From Betaproteobacteria bacterium (GTDB lineage Bacteria; Pseudomonadota; Gammaproteobacteria; Burkholderiales; Rhodocyclaceae), in NCBI GenBank assembly GCA_020047725.1, contig JAIFNM010000092.1, positions 1 through 14,097 on the forward strand: a stretch of 14,097 nt of DNA, in the 5' to 3' direction. Of this stretch, positions 8,552 to 14,097 are shown one piece after another (the first letter of the stretch is position 1; each line of letters begins with the position of its first letter). The notes beneath the pieces are model-generated. The model saw only the letters and a list, made by a program, of their open reading frames with translations, ran no database searches and was not told the origin of the DNA. Both the position numbers and the translations under genes were made by a program.

Positions 8552-8582
8552 TTACGACTTTGTAGTCAAATAGAGGTTTGCC

Positions 8583-8852
8583 ATGCCGATCTACGCCTAT
8601 CGTTGCGCTTCCTGCGGCTTTGAAAAAGATCATCTGCAAAAACTGAGCGATCCGGTGTTAAGCACCTGCCCTGAATGCGATCAGGAGACATATCACAAGC
8701 AAGTGACCGCTGCCGGCTTTCAACTGAAAGGTAATGGCTGGTACGCCACGGACTTCAAGGGCGGCGGCAAGCCTGCCGCGAAGCCGGAAAAAGTGGAGCC
8801 GACACCGGCCTGCGCAGGCTGCCCTGGAGAGAGCGCGTGCGCAGCCAGTTGA
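8583..8852 (+). CDS. FmdB-family zinc ribbon protein
   Basis: An 89-residue protein of the FmdB/CxxC_CXXC_SSSS zinc-ribbon family. It opens with the hallmark MPIYAYRCASCG, and zinc would be held by C8, C11, C29 and C32. Residues 40-60 follow the family pattern (GFQLKGNGWYATDFKG). The lysine/alanine/proline-rich tail ends with further cysteines at 77, 80 and 86, a common ending in this family. The name comes from a regulator proposed in the formamidase cluster of Methylophilus; the role in most bacteria, including here, is unknown. AGAGG at 8572-8576 is a plausible ribosome site, and TATAAT lies upstream. The last 16 bases overlap the DUF502 gene, so the two are probably translationally coupled. 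This gene is often found just upstream of DUF502 and aspS in betaproteobacteria. Confidence 0.9.
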   Translation: MPIYAYRCASCGFEKDHLQKLSDPVLSTCPECDQETYHKQVTAAGFQLKGNGWYATDFKGGGKPAAKPEKVEPTPACAGCPGESACAAS

Positions 8853-9484
8853 TCAAGCGCTATTTCATCACTGGACTCCTGATCTGGGTTCCCTTGGCGA
8901 TTACTGCCTGGGTGCTGTCGCTGATTGCCAGTGTCGCCGATCAATCGCTGCGCCTTCTTCCGGAATCAGTGACACCCCGCGCGCTTTTTGGATTCGATTT
9001 TCCCGGAACAGGAATAATCCTTACGCTGCTGATCATCATGGTCACCGGCCTGCTCGCTGCAAATTTTATCGGGCAACGACTCGTTGGCTGGTGGGAAAAA
9101 CTTCTCGCCCGCATCCCGGTCGTCAATTCAATTTACAACAGCGTCAAGCAGGTTTCCGACACGCTGTTTTCTTCGTCTGGTAACGCATTTCGCAAAGCGC
9201 TGTTGATCCAGTATCCTCGCGAGGGTTCGTGGACTATAGCCTTCCTCACCGGCACGCCCGGCGGCGATGTACTTAACCACCTTTCCGGCGATTACGTTAG
9301 CGTCTATGTGCCGACCACGCCGAACCCAACCTCCGGCTTTTTTCTGATGCTGCCCAAGAGCGACGTCATCGAACTCAACATGGAAGTCGACGAAGCCCTC
9401 AAGTACATCATATCAATGGGTGTGGTTACACCACCCGCCCGAACGAAACTTCGCTCAAAATCCTCCACTAACTCACTTTCCTAA
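8837..9484 (+). CDS. DUF502 family inner-membrane protein
   Basis: A 215-residue membrane protein of the DUF502 family, whose plant relatives are the COV/LCV proteins. Function in bacteria is not established. Two membrane helices lie near residues 10-31 and 57-78. They are followed by the family signature WWEKLLARIPVVNSIYNSVKQVSDTL (about 85-110), then a soluble beta-rich domain with the phrases IAFLTG, VSVYVPTTPNPTSGFFLMLP and MEVDEALKYIISMGVV. Start is GTG at 8837, 16 bases inside the FmdB gene, with GGAGAG 5-10 bases upstream as ribosome site. The resulting N-terminus (basic, then the first helix) fits the family. The stop lies 13 bases before the aspS ATG. Placement suggests co-transcription with aspS; no functional link to aminoacylation is known. 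Confidence 0.93.
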   Translation: MRSQLIKRYFITGLLIWVPLAITAWVLSLIASVADQSLRLLPESVTPRALFGFDFPGTGIILTLLIIMVTGLLAANFIGQRLVGWWEKLLARIPVVNSIYNSVKQVSDTLFSSSGNAFRKALLIQYPREGSWTIAFLTGTPGGDVLNHLSGDYVSVYVPTTPNPTSGFFLMLPKSDVIELNMEVDEALKYIISMGVVTPPARTKLRSKSSTNSLS

Positions 9485-9497
9485 CTCCGGAATCAGC

Positions 9498-11300
9498 ATG
9501 CGAACTCACTACTGCGGACAAGTCAATTCACAAACTATCGGCCAAGTCGTCAGCCTCTGTGGCTGGGCACATCGTCGACGCGACCACGGCGGAGTCATTT
9601 TCATCGACATGCGCGACCGCGATGGCCTAGCTCAGGTCGTTTGCGATCCGGACAGATCAGAGATGTTTGCTATCGCCGAATCGATACGCAATGAATACTG
9701 CCTGAAAATTACGGGAACGGTGCGCGCGCGCCCCGCCGGGTCGATCAACCCGAACATGGCAAGCGGCGAAGTTGAGATCCTGTGCCACGAAATTGAAGTG
9801 TTGAACCCATCCGTGACACCGCCGTTCCAGCTTGACGAAGAGAACCTCTCCGAGAACGTTCGATTGCTGCACCGGGTGATCGATCTGCGGCGGCCGCAAA
9901 TGCAGAAGAACATGCAGTTGCGCTACAAGACAGCGCGCGCTTTCCGCCGTTTCCTCGACGACGCTGGCTTCATCGACATAGAAACCCCGATGCTCACCAA
10001 GAGCACGCCGGAAGGCGCACGCGACTATCTCGTTCCGTCGCGCGTCAACCCTGGCCACTTCTTCGCGCTGCCACAGTCGCCCCAACTCTTCAAGCAACTG
10101 CTGATGATTGCCGGCTTTGACCGCTACTATCAGATAACCAAATGTTTCCGCGACGAAGATCTTCGTGCTGACCGCCAGCCGGAATTTACCCAGGTCGATA
10201 TCGAAACCTCGTTCCTGAACGAAGTCCAGATCACCGGAATCATGGAAAACCTGATCCGCTATGTGTTCAAGGAAGCCATCGACGTTGATCTGCCGAACCC
10301 TTTCCCGCGCCTGAGCTACACCGAAGCCATGCATCGCTACGGCTCGGACAAGCCCGACCTGCGCGTGACGCTGGAACTGACCGAAATCACCGATGCCGTT
10401 AAGGAAGTCTCATTCAAGGTCTTCGCCAGCGTTGCCAACAGTGAAACCGGTCGCGTTGCGGCCATGCGTATTCCAGGCGGCGCCACGCTGACCCGCGGCG
10501 AAATCGACGCCTACTCCACCTTCGTTGCCATCTACGGCGCCAAGGGGCTGGCCTACATCAAGGTCAATGACGTCACCCAGCTCAACGAAACTGGCCTGCA
10601 ATCACCGATCGTCAAGAACCTGAATGAAGCGGCACTGAAAGCCATTGTCGAGCGCACTGGCGCACAATCCGGTGACCTCATCTTCTTCTGCGCGGACAAG
10701 GCCAAAATCGTCAATGATGCCCTCGGAGCCCTTCGTGCCAAAATCGGCCACGAAAAAGGCTTTGTTAACGACAAGACCTGGGAGCCGCTGTGGGTTGTTG
10801 ACTTCCCAATGTTCGAGTACGACGAGGAAGCCAAGCGCTGGAGCGCCTGCCACCACCCCTTCACCAGCCCCAAGGACGAGCATTTCGCCATTCTCGCCTC
10901 CGACCCGGGCAAGTGCCTGGCAAAAGCGTACGACCTTGTGCTCAATGGCTGGGAACTTGGCGGCGGCTCGGTGCGTATCCACCGCGCTGATGTACAGAGT
11001 CAGGTGTTCGACGCACTCGGCATTGGTGAAGAAGAAGCCAAACTCAAGTTCGGTTTCCTGCTCGACGCGCTCAAGTACGGCGCGCCACCACACGGAGGCT
11101 TGGCCTTCGGTCTGGATCGCATCGTCACCATGATGACTGGCGCCGAGTCGATTCGCGACGTAATCGCCTTCCCGAAAACCCAGCGCGCCCAGTGCCTGTT
11201 GACCGACGCACCGAGTGTGGTTGATGAAAAGCAGTTGCGCGAACTGCATATCCGCCTGCGTCAGAAGGTTGAAACCTCGGTCGAGGCCGGCAAGGACTAA
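9498..11300 (+). CDS. aspS: Aspartyl-tRNA synthetase
   Basis: Class IIb synthetase that charges tRNA-Asp, and possibly tRNA-Asn, with aspartate. 600 residues in the bacterial architecture: OB-fold anticodon-binding domain (about 1-105), catalytic core, and inserted GAD domain (about 290-410). Visible motifs are TPMLTKSTPEGARDYLVPSR, ALPQSPQLFKQLLM, motif 2 FRDEDLRADRQPEFTQVD from residue 217 (R218), and motif 3 GLAFGLDRI with R541. I use the ATG at 9498 because MRTHYCGQ is the family N-terminus and CCGGAA precedes it. An earlier in-frame start at 9420 would add 26 residues inside the DUF502 gene and is not supported. H30 (RRRDHGG) and G81 (RPAG) match residues linked to relaxed tRNA choice in Pseudomonas aeruginosa AspRS, so the enzyme may also make Asp-tRNA-Asn for GatCAB amidation. 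The next gene begins 5 bases later. Confidence 0.98.
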   Translation: MRTHYCGQVNSQTIGQVVSLCGWAHRRRDHGGVIFIDMRDRDGLAQVVCDPDRSEMFAIAESIRNEYCLKITGTVRARPAGSINPNMASGEVEILCHEIEVLNPSVTPPFQLDEENLSENVRLLHRVIDLRRPQMQKNMQLRYKTARAFRRFLDDAGFIDIETPMLTKSTPEGARDYLVPSRVNPGHFFALPQSPQLFKQLLMIAGFDRYYQITKCFRDEDLRADRQPEFTQVDIETSFLNEVQITGIMENLIRYVFKEAIDVDLPNPFPRLSYTEAMHRYGSDKPDLRVTLELTEITDAVKEVSFKVFASVANSETGRVAAMRIPGGATLTRGEIDAYSTFVAIYGAKGLAYIKVNDVTQLNETGLQSPIVKNLNEAALKAIVERTGAQSGDLIFFCADKAKIVNDALGALRAKIGHEKGFVNDKTWEPLWVVDFPMFEYDEEAKRWSACHHPFTSPKDEHFAILASDPGKCLAKAYDLVLNGWELGGGSVRIHRADVQSQVFDALGIGEEEAKLKFGFLLDALKYGAPPHGGLAFGLDRIVTMMTGAESIRDVIAFPKTQRAQCLLTDAPSVVDEKQLRELHIRLRQKVETSVEAGKD

Positions 11301-11305
11301 GCTTC

Positions 11306-11716
11306 ATGTCGCGCATTGCCGCATTCTTCCGACTGGCACTGGTTCTGGCACTAGTCGGAGGGTTCGGGCTCTTGAGTGTTCAGGCACGAGAGACTTACCG
11401 CGACGATCCCGTCGTTGCGGTAAGTTTAGCCAATCTTCCCCCTGAAGCGCAGCAAACCCTGCGCCTGATCAAACAAGGAGGGCCCTTCCCTTACCCGCAA
11501 AAGGATGGCAACACCTTCGGCAATTTCGAACGCCGCCTGCCACAGCAAATACGCGGCTACTACCGCGAATACACTGTCCCAACACCCGGTCGACGTGACC
11601 GCGGGCCACGCCGAATTATCGCCGGTAGCGGTCGTGGCGGCGATGTCGCCACCTCTGGCGAGTATTACTACAGCGCAGACCATTACCGAAGTTTCCGCAG
11701 GATCAGCGAACAATGA
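11306..11716 (+). CDS. Secreted guanyl-specific ribonuclease (barnase / RNase Sa family)
   Basis: A 136-residue exported RNase of the microbial N1/T1/Sa superfamily, which cuts RNA 3' of guanosine. Residues 1-27 form a signal peptide (basic start, hydrophobic 8-24, VQA before RET). The mature part aligns with Streptomyces RNase Sa: SLANLPPEAQQTLRLI, GPFPYPQKDG, then FGNFERRLP, the guanine-binding loop with E75. Catalytic residues are all kept: E88 (YYREYTVPTPG, base), R99 and R103 (RGPRRII), and H126 (ADHYRSF, acid). The two cysteines of the RNase Sa disulfide are absent; the mature chain has no cysteine. AAGGA at 11292-11296, inside the aspS end, is the ribosome site. The stop overlaps the barstar start (ATGA), so it sits with its inhibitor. 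Catalytic assignment rests on motif alignment from memory. Confidence 0.93.
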   Translation: MSRIAAFFRLALVLALVGGFGLLSVQARETYRDDPVVAVSLANLPPEAQQTLRLIKQGGPFPYPQKDGNTFGNFERRLPQQIRGYYREYTVPTPGRRDRGPRRIIAGSGRGGDVATSGEYYYSADHYRSFRRISEQ

Positions 11717-12135
11717 CACTCCCCCTGAACGGAAAGCCGGATGAAAACGCTCCGGTCGGCATCTTCAAACTGTCCCACAAGGATTTGCCTGCGCTCAGAA
11801 AAGCCGCCGCCGAACTCAAACAGGCCTGCTTCAACGTTGACCTAAAAAACGCCAGGAATGTCCCCGGCTTCATAAAAGCATTAAAGCGCGATCTGGATTT
11901 TCCCGACTGGTTTGGCGGCAATCTTGACGCCCTTCACGATTGCCTGACCGACTTCTCTTGGCACCCTGCATCCGGCTACGTCATTACCCTTAGCGGTTAC
12001 GATTTGCTGCGCGGCAACCCGACTAGCTTCGCGGCCTTCAACGCCGTCATATCCAGCGCCACCGAAGCGTGGGAAGCGAGGAACATTCCGTTCCGCGTCT
12101 TCTACCTGCTGGACGATCCCGCCGGAAACCCATGA
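11713..12135 (+). CDS. Barstar family ribonuclease inhibitor
   Basis: A 140-residue protein without signal peptide, so cytoplasmic, of the barstar family that blocks barnase-type RNases. The core LDFPDWFGGNLDALHDCLTDF (61-81) parallels Bacillus barstar ALPEYYGENLDALWDCLTGW. D72 and D76 correspond to barstar D35 and D39, the residues that fill the RNase active site. The Tyr29 and Trp38 positions are W66 and H75 here. About 40 extra N-terminal residues precede the core, as in many proteobacterial members. It starts within the stop of the RNase gene (4-base overlap), with AGGA 10 bases upstream, and its own stop overlaps nudB the same way. It likely protects the cell from RNase not yet exported. 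That it inhibits this particular RNase is inferred from adjacency and paired families. Confidence 0.93.
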   Translation: MTLPLNGKPDENAPVGIFKLSHKDLPALRKAAAELKQACFNVDLKNARNVPGFIKALKRDLDFPDWFGGNLDALHDCLTDFSWHPASGYVITLSGYDLLRGNPTSFAAFNAVISSATEAWEARNIPFRVFYLLDDPAGNP

Positions 12136-12578
12136 CCAGCCACAAACGTCCGGTTTCGGTCTTGGTCGTCATCCATTCGCCAAGCCTCAACGTCCTGCTG
12201 CTTGAGCGCGCATCGCACGCCGGTTACTGGCAGTCGGTAACCGGCAGCCAGGAAGACGGCGAAAGCCTGATTGAAACGGCTGCGCGCGAGGTCGCGGAAG
12301 AAACCGGGATTGTTGCTCCACAAAGTGTCTTCAGGGACTGGCAGCTGACAAACAGCTTCGAGATTTTCACTGAATGGCGTTATCGCTACGCGCCCGGAGT
12401 AACCCACAACAGTGAGCACGTTTTCTCTCTTGAGGTGCCAGAAGGCCAGCCCGTGCGCATAGCACCGGGCGAGCATCTCGATCAGTGCTGGCTACCGTGG
12501 CGCGAGGCGGCTGCCAAATGCTTCTCCTGGAGCAACCGCGACGCCATCCTCATGTTGCCAGAGCGGACTGCTCGCTAA
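12132..12578 (+). CDS. nudB: Dihydroneopterin triphosphate diphosphatase (Nudix)
   Basis: A 148-residue Nudix hydrolase matching NudB, which removes pyrophosphate from 7,8-dihydroneopterin triphosphate in the second step of folate synthesis. The Nudix box is intact (38-60): G38, E44, then R52-E53-V-A-E56-E57-T-G59-I, the magnesium-binding set. NudB-specific phrases also appear: KRPVSVLVVIH near the start, GYWQSVTGS, FEIFTEWRYRYAPGVTHNSEHVF, and SWSNRDAI near the end. Start is the ATG at 12132, overlapping the barstar stop by 4 bases; GGAAA lies 3 bases upstream, close for a ribosome site. An in-frame start 63 bases earlier would add residues unlike the family. It ends the compact plus-strand run. 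The final 29 bases overlap the end of the opposing cysteine-rich gene. Confidence 0.95.
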   Translation: MTSHKRPVSVLVVIHSPSLNVLLLERASHAGYWQSVTGSQEDGESLIETAAREVAEETGIVAPQSVFRDWQLTNSFEIFTEWRYRYAPGVTHNSEHVFSLEVPEGQPVRIAPGEHLDQCWLPWREAAAKCFSWSNRDAILMLPERTAR

Positions 12579-12750
12579 CGCGCTTGTCGAGGCAAGCCGG
12601 ACAGTAGCAACGACCTGCGGCCTCCGGTTCAAAAAATACGGTCGGCTTTTCCATGCACCAGCAGGTCGACTGACCGGCCTCCACACCACAAACGAAGAAT
12701 GCGCCACATCCGGGACAGGCACTTGCATTTTCTTTCTGCTTCTCATTCAT
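12550..12750 (-). CDS. Small cysteine-rich CWC protein
   Basis: A 66-residue protein with eight cysteines, matching the 'cysteine-rich CWC' family: C12PGC15, C21, the hallmark C30-W-C32, then C48-Y-C50-PAC53-L. The arrangement suggests binding of one or two metal ions, probably zinc; no function is known for the family. The ATG whose A is at 12750 is preferred, with GAAGAG 8 bases upstream; a GTG three codons earlier is an alternative. The lysine/glutamate-rich N-terminus and the loose C-tail are typical. It runs against nudB and overlaps its 3' end by 29 bases. Short length makes the call less certain than its neighbours, but the cysteine spacing and the CWC motif are unlikely by chance. Confidence 0.8.
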   Translation of the reverse strand: MNEKQKENASACPGCGAFFVCGVEAGQSTCWCMEKPTVFFEPEAAGRCYCPACLDKRVSEQSALAT

Positions 12751-12918
12751 CAAATTCACTCTTCAATCTCCATTACTAAAAAGGGCGTCAGCCAGTGGTC
12801 CACCGAAGCTCAGTCAGACGCGGTCCACACCCGGTAGCACGTGTCAAAGTACTAGTCCGGCTTAAATGTGTAGTACCCTGCGGCCCGCTTTTGATCGAAT
12901 TGGATTACAGATACTGGT
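12751..12918. other. Intergenic region upstream of the DUF3348 gene
   Basis: The longest gap in the window, between the divergent CWC and DUF3348 genes, so promoters for both should lie here. I see no convincing -35/-10 pair for either. It holds an imperfect direct repeat (listed separately) and a short inverted repeat, GTACTA (12849-12854) with TAGTAC (12871-12876), around a 16-base loop. A plus-strand open frame across it (12795-12980) has no family features and overlaps the start of the DUF3348 gene. Confidence 0.5.
12787..12828. repeat. Imperfect direct repeat, GTCAG-N4/5-GGTCCAC twice
   Basis: Copy one occupies 12787-12803 (GTCAG, five bases, GGTCCAC) and copy two 12813-12828 (GTCAG, four bases, GGTCCAC). 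The GGTCCAC parts start 25 bases apart. Within copy one, GTGGTCCAC is itself a short palindrome. The position between two divergent genes would suit a regulator binding site, but the repeat is short and chance cannot be excluded. Confidence 0.4.
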
Positions 12919-13689
12919 ATGAAGCAAGCTTTACCGTGCACAAATTTCAACAGTTCCAAACTCATTCGTTTTCTCACTGACCTGTCCATCATGGACGCTT
13001 CCGAGTCGAAGCAAACTTTTGCCGAGAGACTCGGTGAATGGTTCGATTTTACTGACGCCATCACTCTCCACGCGGCGCACAACGCAAGCGTCTCGAACTC
13101 GTCAGCAGCGCATTCAGGGAAGCCATCTGTCGCGAATGATTCCGTAGAAGAGGAATTCGCTCGGGCACGAATGGCCTTGGTGAATTCGATCACGACGAGT
13201 TGTTCGCCCGACTGCGGCGAGGCGCGGATTAAATTGCCGACGCTGAAACCCGGGGTGGACATTAAAACTGCGGCTGCCTACGACCCATTTCATCGGTTCT
13301 ATCTCGCCCATCAGAGTGAAATGGAAATGAACATTCGTCCATTGCGCGCCCGTGTTCGAGTGGCGCTTTCAGCCGCTTCAGCAACGCTAGCGCAGCTTGC
13401 CGCCCTGGATGCAGCGCTGGACAAGATCCTGGCTGTTCGTGAGCGCCAATTACTGTCCTCGGTGCCTTTGCTGCTCGAAAAGCGCTTCGAGCAATTGCGC
13501 CACACGCATAGGCAACGGCTGGCTGATGCCCAGCAAACCGATGATCCGGGCCTGTGGATGCAAGCCGGAGAATGGCTGGCATGTTTTTGCCGGGAATTGC
13601 AGGGCGTACTGCTCGCGGAGTTGGACCTTCGGCTGCAGCCGACGGTGGGTTTAATTGAAGCATTCAGCAACAAGGTAAACACGCATTGA
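12919..13689 (+). CDS. DUF3348 family protein
   Basis: A 256-residue protein I recognise as the DUF3348 family, of unknown function. There is no signal peptide or membrane helix, so it is probably cytoplasmic. The N-terminal block has the family phrases KLIRFLTDLSIMDASESKQTFAERLGEWFDFTDAI. A low-complexity Ser/Ala/His/Asn stretch (about 50-75) follows. Then come EEEFARARMALVNSI, YDPFHRFYLAHQSEMEMNIRPLRARVRVAL and a long helical part ending LLAELDLRLQPTVGLIEAF. Much of 120-250 looks alpha-helical with coiled-coil character. The ATG at 12919 is the only Met before the conserved LIRFL block in a frame opening at 12895; no clear Shine-Dalgarno is visible. The stop overlaps the DUF802 start (TGATG), so the two are coupled. 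Known relatives sit in the same order with DUF802, OmpA-like and DUF2894 genes. Confidence 0.85.
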   Translation: MKQALPCTNFNSSKLIRFLTDLSIMDASESKQTFAERLGEWFDFTDAITLHAAHNASVSNSSAAHSGKPSVANDSVEEEFARARMALVNSITTSCSPDCGEARIKLPTLKPGVDIKTAAAYDPFHRFYLAHQSEMEMNIRPLRARVRVALSAASATLAQLAALDAALDKILAVRERQLLSSVPLLLEKRFEQLRHTHRQRLADAQQTDDPGLWMQAGEWLACFCRELQGVLLAELDLRLQPTVGLIEAFSNKVNTH

Positions 13690-14097
13690 TGAACAGGAAT
13701 ATTTTCGTACTCGCCTTCCTTCTCGGGGCGATTGCTGTGGGCTGGATCGGTGTCGGCTATATCGGTTCGAATACGCTGGCACTGGTGATGACGGTCGTCA
13801 TTGCTTCGGTCTATTTTTTTGGCGCTTTTGAAATCCTTGAGTTTCGTCAGGCCACATCGACCCTGGAAGGCGCGCTGGCCGCGATTCCCGAGCCCTTGCC
13901 CCACTTGGGTGATTGGCTTGAGCGGCTGCATCCGTCACTGCAAAACCCTGTGCGTTTGCGCATCGAAGGCGAACGCATCGGCCTGCCTGGTCCTGCACTG
14001 ACCCCGTATCTGGTCGGACTGCTGGTGATGCTGGGGATGCTCGGTACCTTTCTGGGCATGGTCGTCACGCTCAACGGCGCCGTCTTTGCGCTGGAAG
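13689..14097 (+). CDS. DUF802 family membrane protein, 3' end outside window
   Basis: Only the first 136 residues are present; the frame stays open to the window end. Two hydrophobic helices lie at about 5-25 and 29-50. A polar stretch follows (FEILEFRQATSTLEGAL, then PHLGDWLERLHPSLQNPVRLRIEGERIG), then a third helix about 105-130 with GLLVMLGMLGTFLGMVVTLNGAV. This last block resembles the channel helix of MotA/TolQ/ExbB proteins (G-x-L-G-T-x-x-G). I recognise the whole as the N-terminus of DUF802 proteins, usually several hundred residues long with a helical C-terminal part; function is unknown. The start overlaps the DUF3348 stop by one base (TGATG). AAGG lies 13 bases upstream, rather far. 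An ion-channel or motor role is inferred only from the helix motif and remembered OmpA-like neighbours. Confidence 0.8.
   Translation, partial: MNRNIFVLAFLLGAIAVGWIGVGYIGSNTLALVMTVVIASVYFFGAFEILEFRQATSTLEGALAAIPEPLPHLGDWLERLHPSLQNPVRLRIEGERIGLPGPALTPYLVGLLVMLGMLGTFLGMVVTLNGAVFALE

Noticed and set aside
9420..9497. Longer aspS start inside the DUF502 gene
   Set aside because: The added 26 residues do not fit the AspRS N-terminus, which begins MRTHYCGQ at 9498 with a ribosome site.
9657..10334. 225-codon open frame on the minus strand inside aspS
   Set aside because: Lies over the AspRS core, which explains the codon pattern; its translation has no family feature.
10602..11249. 215-codon open frame on the minus strand inside aspS
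   Set aside because: Antisense shadow over the catalytic C-terminal half of AspRS; no motif or ribosome site supports it.
11306..12135. Reading the RNase/barstar pair as a mobile toxin-antitoxin or polymorphic-toxin module
   Set aside because: The RNase has a plain signal peptide and no delivery domain (no Rhs, CdiA or VgrG part), and there are no mobile-element genes or repeats around it.
12795..12980. Small plus-strand open frame upstream of the DUF3348 gene
   Set aside because: No family features, and it overlaps the better-supported DUF3348 start in another frame.
1..14097. CRISPR arrays, tRNA/rRNA genes, insertion sequences
   Set aside because: No regularly spaced repeats, no cloverleaf or rRNA signature, and no transposase-like frame or terminal inverted repeats were seen.

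Overview
This window reads as chromosomal DNA of a betaproteobacterium, most likely of the Rhodocyclales or a close relative. The assignment rests on the character of the housekeeping proteins (ProRS, Ffh and AspRS of the beta/gamma-proteobacterial type), on a type IV pilus pilB-pilC-pilD cluster, and on the DUF3348/DUF802 pair, which I know mainly from beta- and gammaproteobacteria. It is an inference from remembered family features, not from a search. Genes are densely packed, with no IS element, prophage gene, tRNA, rRNA or CRISPR array visible. The longest stretch without a gene is about 170 bases.

Layout, left to right. (1) The 3' 98% of proS (prolyl-tRNA synthetase), overlapping a small exported lytic transglycosylase. 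(2) ffh (signal recognition particle GTPase) on the minus strand, convergent with the transglycosylase and divergent from the next gene. (3) A CcsA/HemX-like membrane protein of the cytochrome c assembly family. (4) pilB, pilC and pilD, which supply the assembly ATPase, platform protein and prepilin peptidase of type IV pili, preceded by a good match to a sigma-54 promoter. (5) A very compact run that looks like one operon: an FmdB-type zinc ribbon, a DUF502 membrane protein, aspS, a secreted guanyl-specific ribonuclease, its barstar-type inhibitor, and nudB of folate synthesis. Adjacent genes here are separated by at most 13 bases or overlap. (6) A small cysteine-rich CWC protein on the minus strand, whose 3' end overlaps nudB. 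(7) At the right edge, a DUF3348 gene coupled to the start of a DUF802 membrane protein, which runs out of the window.

Two places deserve attention. A complete barnase-like RNase and barstar pair is placed between aspS and nudB with stop/start overlaps, so inhibitor translation appears tied to that of the toxin. The DUF3348-DUF802 pair is the start of an uncharacterised membrane system; the DUF802 protein carries a MotA/TolQ/ExbB-like transmembrane motif that raises the idea of an ion-driven envelope motor, distantly reminiscent of Zorya ZorA. Smaller points are AspRS residues typical of non-discriminating enzymes, the sigma-54-like box before pilB, and an imperfect direct repeat upstream of the DUF3348 gene.
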